In this document: positions 17,449 through 24,909 of the stretch, piece by piece
How the letters are laid out: the number at the start of each line of letters is the position of its first letter
Numbering within the stretch: position 1 is the stretch's first letter
Source of the DNA: Opitutaceae bacterium
GTDB lineage: Bacteria > Verrucomicrobiota > Verrucomicrobiia > Opitutales > Opitutaceae
Direction: 5' to 3'
Length of the DNA: 64,000 nucleotides
Assembly: GCA_028281165.1 (NCBI GenBank)
Contig: JANQKI010000231.1
Coordinates: forward strand, 1 to 64,000
Program-made: the position numbers and the translations under genes
Notes under the pieces: model-generated
Told to the model about the DNA's origin: nothing
The model's input: the letters and a program-made list of their open reading frames with translations, nothing else
Database searches by the model: none

Positions 17449-19077
17449 TTAATCGACTTCGAACACTTCAACGAGGCAAATCCCTGAATCGGAGCCTGAA
17501 CCGCTCGTCACAACGCCATAGCCTCCTGGAGCCAGGGTTGCAACGATTGCTGAATCGACAGAGCCTTCGGGCAAAACACTTGCCCCTACTTGTTGGAAGA
17601 GATTTGAAATTGTATCCGTATTTCCACTATCTTCCCAGTCTTCGTTGAAAGTTACCTGACGAAAAACGGGAAACGTTTGAAACAGTGTCATATTCGGATT
17701 CTGAAGAACCTGGTCAGCGGTAGGGCCTCCAGATTGTCCTATTAGATTAGGCCCGATTCCTCGAATAATCACGGTTTTCGCGACATTGCCTTGTATCACA
17801 AATCCGGGTATAACCACATTGTCGCCATCACCTGCCACACAGCGAGTAGATAAGTTGGTAAGCCGAATAGGAGCTCCCGTATCGGCATCGAAAGCTTCGA
17901 CCAGGGCCACGCCAGTCGCCCCGTCAGCTCCACTTAAAATAGCCCCGTAAGTACCAGCTGGAAAATCAGCTAAAATGGCGGCGTCTTTACTTCCGGGCGC
18001 AAACGATTCAACGCCCACAGCGGCAGAGGTCGATTCGATTTCAGCGGTATTAGCGTCCTCACTCCAGTTATCGTTGGATAATGGCTCAAATCCACCGCTT
18101 CCTACGACGAGCATGGTAGGGTCAGCCAACGCTCCGCTTACAGGTGGATTCGCATTAGCCAATGCCGGCCCCGACGCGCGAAGCAGGATTCGCTTTGAAC
18201 CGCTGCCAGCAATGGTGAGACCAACAATCATAACGTCGTCACCGGTCCCAACAAATCCTCGATTGGCGATGTTCACCAAACTCGAGCTGCCAATAGCGTT
18301 GAGGGAAAGCGTCGCTGGATCGGACAGAACCGTTCCCGACTCGTTAGAGATCGAGGCAACATAGGTGCCAATTGCCGCAGCATCGACATTTTCCATTATC
18401 AGCGACTCACTGTTTTCGCCAGGGATAGGAATGTTATTCTTAAACCATTGAAGGGTCGACGGAGTATCATTTCCCTGAACAGAAAAGATAGCTACAGCTC
18501 CTGGTCGTACACTGAGGGAAGAGGGATGGGACAAGATCTCTGGCACTGGAGGCAACGCTTGAATAACGGTGATGGTAATGGGATTCTTGATGCCATCTGT
18601 ATCTCCTTGAAGATTCTCCTCCTTGTAGGCTTGGGCCGTAAACGAATAAGCGCCTGGCGATGTGGGAGAGCCGCTGAGTATGACAACCCTTCCGTTCAAA
18701 CTATTCTGTGAAAGCGTGTTGCCGGAATTGCTCGTTACATTTAGCCCAGGTGGAACGTTTCCCTCTATAAGCCAGGAAGCGGGGTTGGCAGGTGAACCGA
18801 CCACCGTAAAGGACATCGAAAAATTCTCCTCGGCTCTCGTCTCGAAGGGGCCTGAGGGTTGCGTCGAGAAACGGGTCGCTCCCGAAACAGCCTGGACCGC
18901 TCCTAACGAAGCTACGGCGATCGAAACGTTCTGAACAAGCCGAACAAGAGGTTGGCTAAGCGACTTATTGAAATGAGAAATATACCGGAAAAAAGGCGAG
19001 CGGTGTAGTAAAACAAGAAGCAGCATGATCGCCGTCTGATGACGGACTAATGCCAGCTTTATTTTCCAGTACCTCAT
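17449..19077 (-). CDS. Secreted Ig-like protein with conserved SGAT leader and duplicated C-terminal module
   Basis: A 542-aa protein and a tandem paralog of the gene at 19110. Residues 1-70 form an unusual leader: a hydrophobic stretch at about 15-25, a basic linker (HRSPFFRYISHFNKSL), a second hydrophobic stretch at about 48-62, then AVSGATRF with SGAT at 65-68. A putative-Ig (He_PIG-like) domain follows (PPGLNVTSNSG, GSPTSPGAYSFTAQAY), then an Ig-like domain (LQWFKNNIPIPGENSESLIMENV). Two copies of the GFVIxG...IRGxGP...LVEVF module complete the protein, the same module found in the genes at 9348 and 12663. It lies 32 nt downstream of its paralog and is probably the last gene of the operon that begins at 23656. 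Function unknown. Confidence 0.82.
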   Translation of the reverse strand: MRYWKIKLALVRHQTAIMLLLVLLHRSPFFRYISHFNKSLSQPLVRLVQNVSIAVASLGAVQAVSGATRFSTQPSGPFETRAEENFSMSFTVVGSPANPASWLIEGNVPPGLNVTSNSGNTLSQNSLNGRVVILSGSPTSPGAYSFTAQAYKEENLQGDTDGIKNPITITVIQALPPVPEILSHPSSLSVRPGAVAIFSVQGNDTPSTLQWFKNNIPIPGENSESLIMENVDAAAIGTYVASISNESGTVLSDPATLSLNAIGSSSLVNIANRGFVGTGDDVMIVGLTIAGSGSKRILLRASGPALANANPPVSGALADPTMLVVGSGGFEPLSNDNWSEDANTAEIESTSAAVGVESFAPGSKDAAILADFPAGTYGAILSGADGATGVALVEAFDADTGAPIRLTNLSTRCVAGDGDNVVIPGFVIQGNVAKTVIIRGIGPNLIGQSGGPTADQVLQNPNMTLFQTFPVFRQVTFNEDWEDSGNTDTISNLFQQVGASVLPEGSVDSAIVATLAPGGYGVVTSGSGSDSGICLVEVFEVD

Positions 19078-19109
19078 TCAGACTCTCACTTAGGCTAACG
19101 ACCATTTCC

Positions 19110-20729
19110 CTAATCGGTTTCAAAGACTTCGACCAAAGCAATACCGACTTGGCCGTCAACTCCAGAGGTCACCGCTCCGTAATTACCTGGAGAAAGGGTG
19201 GCTTGTATTGACGCATCCTTAGAGCCCGCGGGCAGCGGAGATGCTCCAACGCTCGTGAAAATACTGAGGATACTATCACCGCTCCCCGCCTCGTCCCAGT
19301 TATCGTTGGTCGCGACAACGGCAAAAGAAGGCAGAAGCCTAAATAATGTTAGGGTTGGATCCTGAAGCGCTTCGCTCTCCGGAACGCCTTGGCTAATCAA
19401 GTCGGGACCGAGAGCGCGAATGACAACCGTCTTGGCAACATCGCCTTGAATAACGAAACTTGGGATGATCACATCGTCGTCAGTTCCGACAAAGGAACGG
19501 TTAGACAGATTGATAAATTTCAAGGGCAAACCCGTTTCAGCGTCGACCACTTCAAGCAGCCCAACCCCTGTCGTCTCGCCAACTCCACTTAACAAAGCTC
19601 CATAGGCGCCAGGAGGCATTTCAGCAAGGATCGCGGAATCGAGACTGCCATCTTGAAAGGCTTCCAGTCCAAATCCATTGGCAGCTGCGATAATCTCTTG
19701 GACGTTAGGAGCATCGCCCCAGTTGTCGTTTGAAACTGAATCGAAGTTTTGTCCAGAGAGTGGAACGAGTGTCAGGAAAGGATCTTCCATAGCGCCAGCA
19801 ACCGGCGTGCTACCCAAAAGCAAAGCAGGGCCAGACGCTCTAACGAGAATATCTTTCGCGCCCTCTCCCTCGAGTACAAAGCTTACAATCATGATGCTAT
19901 CGCCCGTTCCGACGAGTCCACGATTGGCAAGATTAACGAGGGTGGAGCTGCCCGCAGCATCCAGCGTTAATGTCGCCGTAGAAGATTCCACGGATCCTGA
20001 CTCGTTGGTGAGAGTGACGGAATAGGAGCCAGCATTAGCAGCACTCACGTTTTCTAGAATGAGCGTTAGTCCAGTTTCGCCAGGAAGCTCCGCTCCATCC
20101 TTAAACCATTGGGCTGTAGCTTCTGAATCAGTCTCCGCAAAGAATATGGCAGACGAACCGGGATTTATGGTCACGGATTCCGGCTGAGTTAAAATCTCAG
20201 GGATAGGCGGTGGTGGCGGCGGATCGGCGTTTGCGATATTAATGGTGAGCGGAAATGGACTCGTCGTATCGCCGGTATTGTTGAGGCGGTCCCAAGGCCG
20301 GAGATTAAGCATGAAAGTACCTGGAGTTGTAGGAATTCCCGAAATTTGTCCAACGCCACTATTCAAGACCTGACCGTTTAGTCCCGGAACAGACATCCCC
20401 GGCGGAATGGTTCCTGTAACGGTCCAAGACCGCGCAATTTCAGGAGTTCCCGTGACCGAAAACGCGATATCCAGCTGCTCGCCAACTTTTCCAGAAACCG
20501 GACTTGCAGGATTGGCTACAAACGTAGTCGCTCCAGAATAAGCATGAAAAACTCCAAGCGAGGAAGCAACCACTGTCGTCGAGCGAATGGCATTTGCCAA
20601 AGGGGCGCTCAAAGCCTTATCAAACTTAAGCAAGTGTTTCACCATAGGCATGCGCTGCAAGAGCATCAGCAACATGAATATCGCCATTTGGTACCGGGCG
20701 ATTTTAATTTTGATTAGCATCGTATCCAT
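19110..20729 (-). CDS. Secreted Ig-like protein with conserved SGAT leader and duplicated C-terminal module (paralog)
   Basis: A 539-aa protein aligned end to end with the 17449 gene product. The leader is conserved in layout and in key residues: QMAIFMLLMLLQRMP, FDKALSAPL, VVASSLGVFHAYSGATTF, again with SGAT at 65-68. A He_PIG-like domain (PPGMSVPGLNG, GIPTTPGTFMLNL), an Ig-like domain (AQWFKDGAELPGETGLTLILENV) and two C-terminal modules follow (RGLVGTGDSIMIVSFVLEG, RSFVGTDDDVIIPSFVIQG). The start lies only 42 nt after the DUF4266 gene, on the same strand, so co-transcription with the apbE cluster is likely. Function unknown; extracytoplasmic location is inferred from the leader and Ig domains. 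Confidence 0.82.
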   Translation of the reverse strand: MDTMLIKIKIARYQMAIFMLLMLLQRMPMVKHLLKFDKALSAPLANAIRSTTVVASSLGVFHAYSGATTFVANPASPVSGKVGEQLDIAFSVTGTPEIARSWTVTGTIPPGMSVPGLNGQVLNSGVGQISGIPTTPGTFMLNLRPWDRLNNTGDTTSPFPLTINIANADPPPPPPIPEILTQPESVTINPGSSAIFFAETDSEATAQWFKDGAELPGETGLTLILENVSAANAGSYSVTLTNESGSVESSTATLTLDAAGSSTLVNLANRGLVGTGDSIMIVSFVLEGEGAKDILVRASGPALLLGSTPVAGAMEDPFLTLVPLSGQNFDSVSNDNWGDAPNVQEIIAAANGFGLEAFQDGSLDSAILAEMPPGAYGALLSGVGETTGVGLLEVVDAETGLPLKFINLSNRSFVGTDDDVIIPSFVIQGDVAKTVVIRALGPDLISQGVPESEALQDPTLTLFRLLPSFAVVATNDNWDEAGSGDSILSIFTSVGASPLPAGSKDASIQATLSPGNYGAVTSGVDGQVGIALVEVFETD

Positions 20730-20771
20730 TTTTCGGGTTTGTCTCGAAGATTGATTTGATAAGAAGAAAAC

Positions 20772-20987
20772 TCAATTGCAGCCGCAGCCGCCACCGCCAA
20801 CACCTTCGCCTCCGGTAGTAGCTTCACGCGAAAATTGTATGTGAGAGGTCATTACGCTAGCCAGTTCGTCGCGGTCGGATCGCATCGTGTAATCGGCAAG
20901 GTTTCCTTTTTGCCAAGGCTCGACGGTTGCGCATCCGGTGAAAAGGACGAGGAGTGAGAGCGCAAATAGAGTGATAAATTTTTTCAT
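20772..20987 (-). CDS. DUF4266 small lipoprotein with C-terminal CGCN
   Basis: A 71-aa lipoprotein. The signal and lipobox are FALSLLVLFTGC, with the lipidated Cys at residue 19. The core has VEPWQKGNLADYTM, typical of DUF4266. The C-terminus is glycine-rich and ends in GGGGCGCN. Its start overlaps the stop of the thioredoxin gene (ATGA, 4 nt), so the two are translationally coupled. In my knowledge of the family, DUF4266 genes tend to sit with DUF3570, apbE and a thioredoxin gene, as here. The paired cysteines could bind a metal or cofactor or form a disulfide handled by the thioredoxin. Molecular role unknown. Confidence 0.88.
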   Translation of the reverse strand: MKKFITLFALSLLVLFTGCATVEPWQKGNLADYTMRSDRDELASVMTSHIQFSREATTGGEGVGGGGCGCN

Positions 20988-21517
20988 GATGGTTCCTCCC
21001 CTAGAAGTTGTTCCACTTCTGCCATTAGCCGCTCCGCCGATTCCTTTCCATGCCAGCCAAGGTGGACAAACCGAATCTTGCCGCTTTTATCCACAAGAAA
21101 CGAGGTAGGCATTACTTCGATACCAGCTGCCGCCACGAGTCTCTGCTCCGAATCGTGGACTATAGAGAAGCTGGGCTTGAGACGGTTAACAAAGGATTCC
21201 ATACTCTTCGCCTTGCTATCAACGCTAACCGCGACAATCTTAAAGCCCTTATCCTTGTATTTCTGATACGCCTCTTCCATAGAAGGGAACGAAGCTTTAC
21301 AAGGAGCGCACCAAGAAGCCCAGAAGTCTACGAGAACGACATTCCCCTTCGTTCCCGGCAATTCCCCCGAGAGGTTAAAAGAGGTCAGATCAGGGAGCTC
21401 GGTATCAACGTCCCAACCATCATTCGCCTGAACGGCTACACAAAATATGGGAGCGCTAAGGGCAGCCCAGAATAGTTTTCGAATTGAAAAGCGATTTGTT
21501 CTAATTTTGTACGACAT
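20984..21517 (-). CDS. TlpA-like thioredoxin-family protein, exported
   Basis: A 177-aa thiol-disulfide oxidoreductase. The signal peptide is at the N-terminus (basic start, then LFWAALSAPIFCVAVQA). The thioredoxin fold has VVLVDFWASWCAPCKASFP with the active site WCAPC, the ResA/TlpA insert region KIVAVSVDSK and the cis-Pro loop VMPTSF. ATG at 21517 is preferred: it gives a proper signal peptide and a 17-nt overlap with the end of apbE. An in-frame start at 21592 would bury the signal. It probably keeps cysteines of an extracytoplasmic partner reduced; the adjacent DUF4266 protein with its CGC tail is the obvious candidate. Confidence 0.9.
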   Translation of the reverse strand: MSYKIRTNRFSIRKLFWAALSAPIFCVAVQANDGWDVDTELPDLTSFNLSGELPGTKGNVVLVDFWASWCAPCKASFPSMEEAYQKYKDKGFKIVAVSVDSKAKSMESFVNRLKPSFSIVHDSEQRLVAAAGIEVMPTSFLVDKSGKIRFVHLGWHGKESAERLMAEVEQLLGEEPS

Positions 21518-22463
21518 GTTGATAAAAATTTGATGTCTGTTGTATTCCATTATTAAATACGAAGCACCCTTCGGCTCCAAAAGTCCCTTCAATCAATTTG
21601 AGGCCGTCTTCCTCCCCCATTACGAAAGCGGCTGTGGAAAGTACGCCCGCCTCGAGACAGGAATTCGCCAAAATACTAACAGCAAGAATAGCATTGGCTA
21701 CAGGGCGGCCACTTCGAGGATCAATGATGTGACCAAAACGTTGTCCATCCTTTTCGAAAAACCGGCAGTAATCCCCTGAAGTAGCAATACCAAGATTTCG
21801 GGCGGCAATACTTGCCCAAGGCGTATCCGGTTTTTCAGGATTCTCCAGAGCAATGTGCCAGGCTGAGGCGCTTGGAGGATTCTCGACTGCATGGATGTCC
21901 CTTCCGAAATCAACGAGGCAGCATGGCAATCCATAACCGACGGCCATAGCTGCGACCTTGTCTACGGCATACTCTTTGCCAAATCCACCGAGATCAAGAG
22001 ACATGCCTTCTTGAGGAAGGTAGATGGATCCAGGTCGCCTCTCCACTTTCTTCCAACCAACCAGCTCCAATGCTTTATCCACTTCCTGATCGGTAGGAAC
22101 GCTTGCGGGTGTTTTATGATAGTCCCAAAGGCGAATTAGAGGCAGCATAGTCGGATCCAACACCCCCTGCGTCATGAAGTGCAAGTCATCACAGATGGAG
22201 AAAATCGATTCGACCTCGGAATCAATTTCCACCCAGTTCTTGCCAGCCTGACGATTGATTTCGCTAATCAGGCTGCTGTCACGAAATCGTGAATACTTAG
22301 TTTCGAAATTAGCAACCCATTGGACGGCTTCCTGAGCAAAAGAAGCTGCGCGGTCCCGATCGCTGGCAGAAAATTTTATGACGCAATCCGTCCCCATCGC
22401 TCGGAAAGCAACCGTGTAAAGGCTTTGCTTCGCATCGAAAGTAAGCGACGCGTCAATCTTCAT
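21501..22463 (-). CDS. apbE: FAD:protein FMN transferase (ApbE family)
   Basis: A 320-aa ApbE-type enzyme, which moves FMN from FAD onto a Thr or Ser of extracytoplasmic proteins. Family features seen are FRAMGTDCVIKF near the N-terminus, ETKYSRFRDSSLISEIN, MSLDLGGFGKEYAVDKV, SGDYCRFFEKDGQRFGHIIDPRSG (family signature near the C-terminal third), and LEAGVLSTAAFVMG. The segment written GGDI in many members reads FGRDI here. No signal peptide or lipobox is visible with ATG at 22463, nor with the upstream TTG at 22490 that overlaps the DUF3570 stop codon. Export is therefore unclear. It sits in a tight operon with DUF3570 upstream and a TlpA protein downstream. Confidence 0.92.
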   Translation of the reverse strand: MKIDASLTFDAKQSLYTVAFRAMGTDCVIKFSASDRDRAASFAQEAVQWVANFETKYSRFRDSSLISEINRQAGKNWVEIDSEVESIFSICDDLHFMTQGVLDPTMLPLIRLWDYHKTPASVPTDQEVDKALELVGWKKVERRPGSIYLPQEGMSLDLGGFGKEYAVDKVAAMAVGYGLPCCLVDFGRDIHAVENPPSASAWHIALENPEKPDTPWASIAARNLGIATSGDYCRFFEKDGQRFGHIIDPRSGRPVANAILAVSILANSCLEAGVLSTAAFVMGEEDGLKLIEGTFGAEGCFVFNNGIQQTSNFYQHVVQN

Positions 22464-22480
22464 TGGATCCTGTTGGGCGG

Positions 22481-23656
22481 CTAGTACCAAAATACGCCTC
22501 CTATGGTCAGGACGTCAGCATCAGGAAACGCCGACTGCGGAGTCAGCCCATCGCGGCCTTCCATTTCGTAGCGCTCGAAAGCCGCGTCGAAACTGAATTG
22601 ATCGGACAACTTAAAAACGATTTTCAAACCGTATGAATCCGTATTCATTTTTGCCAAACGATAATCAGACGAATAAAAAGGAGCCAGACCATTTGGCTCT
22701 TCGGGAGCAGCAAAGGAAGTCCCGTCTAAATCGAGCGTGTAGAAAGCGGCGGCAGATTGCTTATAGTAACGATAACTCGGAGTGACAATCCAACGCTCTC
22801 CAAATTTTTGATACCATTGAAAATCAAGAGTATGACTGTCTACGCCCCAAGAATCAGTGAAATAGCGATAACTGAAATCCAGACTCCCATTGAGCTGAGG
22901 GAAGAATCGCTTCGTGTTTGTGTACCAAATACGACGAAGCCGTTCGTTGGGTCGATTTTCAGCGAAGGTTAAAGGCAAAAATAAGCCGGGAACAATCTCT
23001 GTTTCCTGCCTGATGATTTTGTACGGGTCGCTGAGATAACCTTGAAAGACACTATACGTGAAATTAAGAGCAACTATGGTGTTGGGATCGACGACCTGGC
23101 TGATGCCCAGAAAATAGTCCCAGCTATCCTTCTGGCGCGATCGGTCAAAGAAGTCCGGGCTGACAAGGTCGTTTATGAAAGAAACACCGTAGCTGATACC
23201 GGTGTTTCGCTTATTCAATTCAGACGTAGTGGAAAAGGAATAGCCTCGAGAAAGAAAATCGCTCTCTTTGCTATGGGCATACTGGAAGTTGGTCTTATGG
23301 ATGTCCTTCGTCCAAACAAGATCGACTACTCCTGAATTGCGGACATCGGTGAGGTTGCTGAGCGGCACATTGACACCATCCTCGGCTGGCACTCCGGTAG
23401 GCGTAGCTCCAGAAATCGCGTCGTGGACGCCATGAGCTTTGAGCAAGAAACTGGGATTTATCTCCTTCTCGACACCCACATAACGGGAAATCACCCGAAT
23501 GCGTCCGTCATCTTCGCTGTAGTCCTGCCACTTGGCGGAAATATGGTCCTCAGCGAACGCGTCTCTTAAAAGCCAAATATATATAAACAGGGCGAGGAGC
23601 TGGACCTTGGCAACACGAGGAAATCGGCTCAGAGGAAGGGTTGGAAGGGAGCTCAT
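22481..23656 (-). CDS. DUF3570 outer-membrane barrel-like protein with DAISGAT motif
   Basis: A 391-aa protein of the DUF3570 family and first gene of the apbE cluster. A signal peptide lies at about residues 17-35 (LLALFIYIWLLRDAFA). The rest is rich in alternating aromatic and polar strands (FLGISQVVDPNTIVALNFTYSVF, YRYFTDSWGVDSHTLDFQWYQ) and ends in FWY, consistent with an outer-membrane beta barrel with a C-terminal aromatic residue. Residues 79-88 read DAISGATPTG, which fits the D-x-x-S-G-A-T motif that ApbE flavinylates in NqrB, NqrC and RnfG-type proteins. The next gene encodes ApbE. Function unknown; a role in extracytoplasmic electron transfer is inference from the neighbourhood. Confidence 0.88.
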   Translation of the reverse strand: MSSLPTLPLSRFPRVAKVQLLALFIYIWLLRDAFAEDHISAKWQDYSEDDGRIRVISRYVGVEKEINPSFLLKAHGVHDAISGATPTGVPAEDGVNVPLSNLTDVRNSGVVDLVWTKDIHKTNFQYAHSKESDFLSRGYSFSTTSELNKRNTGISYGVSFINDLVSPDFFDRSRQKDSWDYFLGISQVVDPNTIVALNFTYSVFQGYLSDPYKIIRQETEIVPGLFLPLTFAENRPNERLRRIWYTNTKRFFPQLNGSLDFSYRYFTDSWGVDSHTLDFQWYQKFGERWIVTPSYRYYKQSAAAFYTLDLDGTSFAAPEEPNGLAPFYSSDYRLAKMNTDSYGLKIVFKLSDQFSFDAAFERYEMEGRDGLTPQSAFPDADVLTIGGVFWY

Positions 23657-23971
23657 AAGTAATATCTGAAACAGGCAAAGTTCGTCTAAGAATGTTCAGC
23701 TACTACGGTTTAGAACGAGACTCCAGTTTCACTTATTGCATGGTTATGCCTCATTTTTGACCGATTAGTTTGAAATAGTGTTGAAACTTCAATTTTCCAG
23801 TAATTTCGATGACAGCAAACAGAACAAGGTTACAGCAAATTCCAGATCAATACGGCAAAGCTTGGCGCCGTTAGCATAAGTCGCCCATTCTTAAATAGAT
23901 CACATCACCCTTACCTTGAGTACTTGCCCGATCAATACACGGATATTCTGCTCACAAATCATCTTAGAATA
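23657..23971. other. Divergent intergenic region, no gene seen
   Basis: This 315-nt gap separates the divergent DUF3570 operon and the GGCT-like gene. It must hold both promoters. I see no open frame, structured RNA, riboswitch core or clear operator in it. Confidence 0.5.
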
Positions 23972-24463
23972 ATGGATACTCAGTTTGTATTCGTCTATGG
24001 AACGCTTATGAGCAGCTATCCGGAACATGCCCTTTATTGTCCGAAGCCTGTTTCGGTCGCAAAAGCTTTCATGCAAGGCGAACTTTTCGAGGTTCAAGGG
24101 AAATATCCCATATTGAAGATTCCTGAGGAAGACATTGTACTTCATGCGACAGGAAATCCAGTCGAAGACTGGCTTAAAGCAAATAAAAGAGGGCGACATT
24201 CCTCTATTGGAGACAGAGATTCAGCAAATTGGATAGAGGGGGAGCTTCTCGAGCTACCACTTCAAGAGAACTCGCTCGCCAAAATGGATGAATGGGAAGG
24301 CTTTGAGCTAAAAGGTAATAGCGTCTACAGACGCGTCGTGGCGGAGGCGATAACCGAAGAAGAAACAAAGATGCGGAGCTGGGTTTACGTAACCCTGGGA
24401 GAAACATCGGCCTTTCAACGACTCAAAACTCCCCGTTGGAGCCGACAACGCTCGCAAGCCTAG
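23972..24463 (+). CDS. Gamma-glutamylcyclotransferase-like protein
   Basis: A 163-aa GGCT-like (AIG2/ButirosinH-type) protein. The N-terminus has the family motif [15 protein letters not shown]. The acidic active-site region appears as MDEWEGFEL, with the preceding [12 protein letters not shown] resembling the LDxxEG motif. ATG at 23972 is used because YGTL must sit near the N-terminus; the in-frame TTG at 23924 would add 16 unlikely residues. These enzymes release 5-oxoproline from gamma-glutamyl amines, but many bacterial members have unknown substrates. Its stop overlaps that of the convergent gene at 24460 by 4 nt. Confidence 0.85.
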   Translation: MDTQFVFVYGTLMSSYPEHALYCPKPVSVAKAFMQGELFEVQGKYPILKIPEEDIVLHATGNPVEDWLKANKRGRHSSIGDRDSANWIEGELLELPLQENSLAKMDEWEGFELKGNSVYRRVVAEAITEEETKMRSWVYVTLGETSAFQRLKTPRWSRQRSQA

Positions 24464-24810
24464 AATGGCGAATCTTCTATATCGTCAAGATTCCCAGCCG
24501 GGGCAGAAGCTTCATTAGAAACGTCGCTCAAAGAGCTATCCACTTCTCCGCCAGAAGACTCGATCCTCCAAGCCTGCAAGTTGACGTAGTAGCGTCCCTT
24601 GTACTCGTTACCTCGGATGTTAAAGCTTACTTTGATACGGTCTCCAACACGAACCTTGTCTAGCAAATCAATCTTTTCTTTTGTGCATTCGAATTTAACA
24701 TCCTGCGGAAATTTTTCGTCGGACGTCACGACAAATTCTCGCTTACTAAATCCGCTGGAAAACGTTTGCGTCTCTTCGATCAGCTTAACCGTACCCTCTA
24801 AATCATACAT
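24460..24810 (-). CDS. DUF3127 OB-fold protein with SSB-like acidic tail
   Basis: A 116-aa protein. Residues 1-85 match DUF3127, a small OB-fold family related to single-stranded DNA-binding proteins: [70 protein letters not shown] flexible Ser/Glu-rich linker follows, and the last residues are DDIEDSPF. This resembles the DDDIPF tip through which SSB recruits repair and replication proteins. It is preceded by 88 nt and the AlgJ gene on the same strand is downstream of neither; it ends convergently with the GGCT gene. It may bind nucleic acid, but this is inferred. Confidence 0.85.
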   Translation of the reverse strand: MYDLEGTVKLIEETQTFSSGFSKREFVVTSDEKFPQDVKFECTKEKIDLLDKVRVGDRIKVSFNIRGNEYKGRYYVNLQAWRIESSGGEVDSSLSDVSNEASAPAGNLDDIEDSPF

Positions 24811-24889
24811 GACCTAAACTATGAGACAATGGAAACGACTGTTAAGCAAAAAGTCGGTAAAGCCGTAAAATGGTCTGAGCTTAAGAAAG

Positions 24890-24909
24890 TTCCTGAACCT
24901 ATTCAGGAA
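24890..24909 (-). terminator. Hairpin overlapping the algJ stop codon
   Basis: A perfect 8-bp stem (TTCCTGAA 24890-24897, TTCAGGAA 24902-24909) has a 4-nt loop that carries part of the algJ stop codon. On the minus strand it is followed by CTTTCTTAAG, only a loose T-rich tail. It may end the algI-algJ transcript. Confidence 0.45.

Noticed and set aside
20772-20987. ApbE acceptor motif in the DUF4266 protein (EATTGG)
   Set aside because: The sequence lacks the Asp and SGA context of known acceptor sites. The DUF3570 motif in the same operon is far closer.
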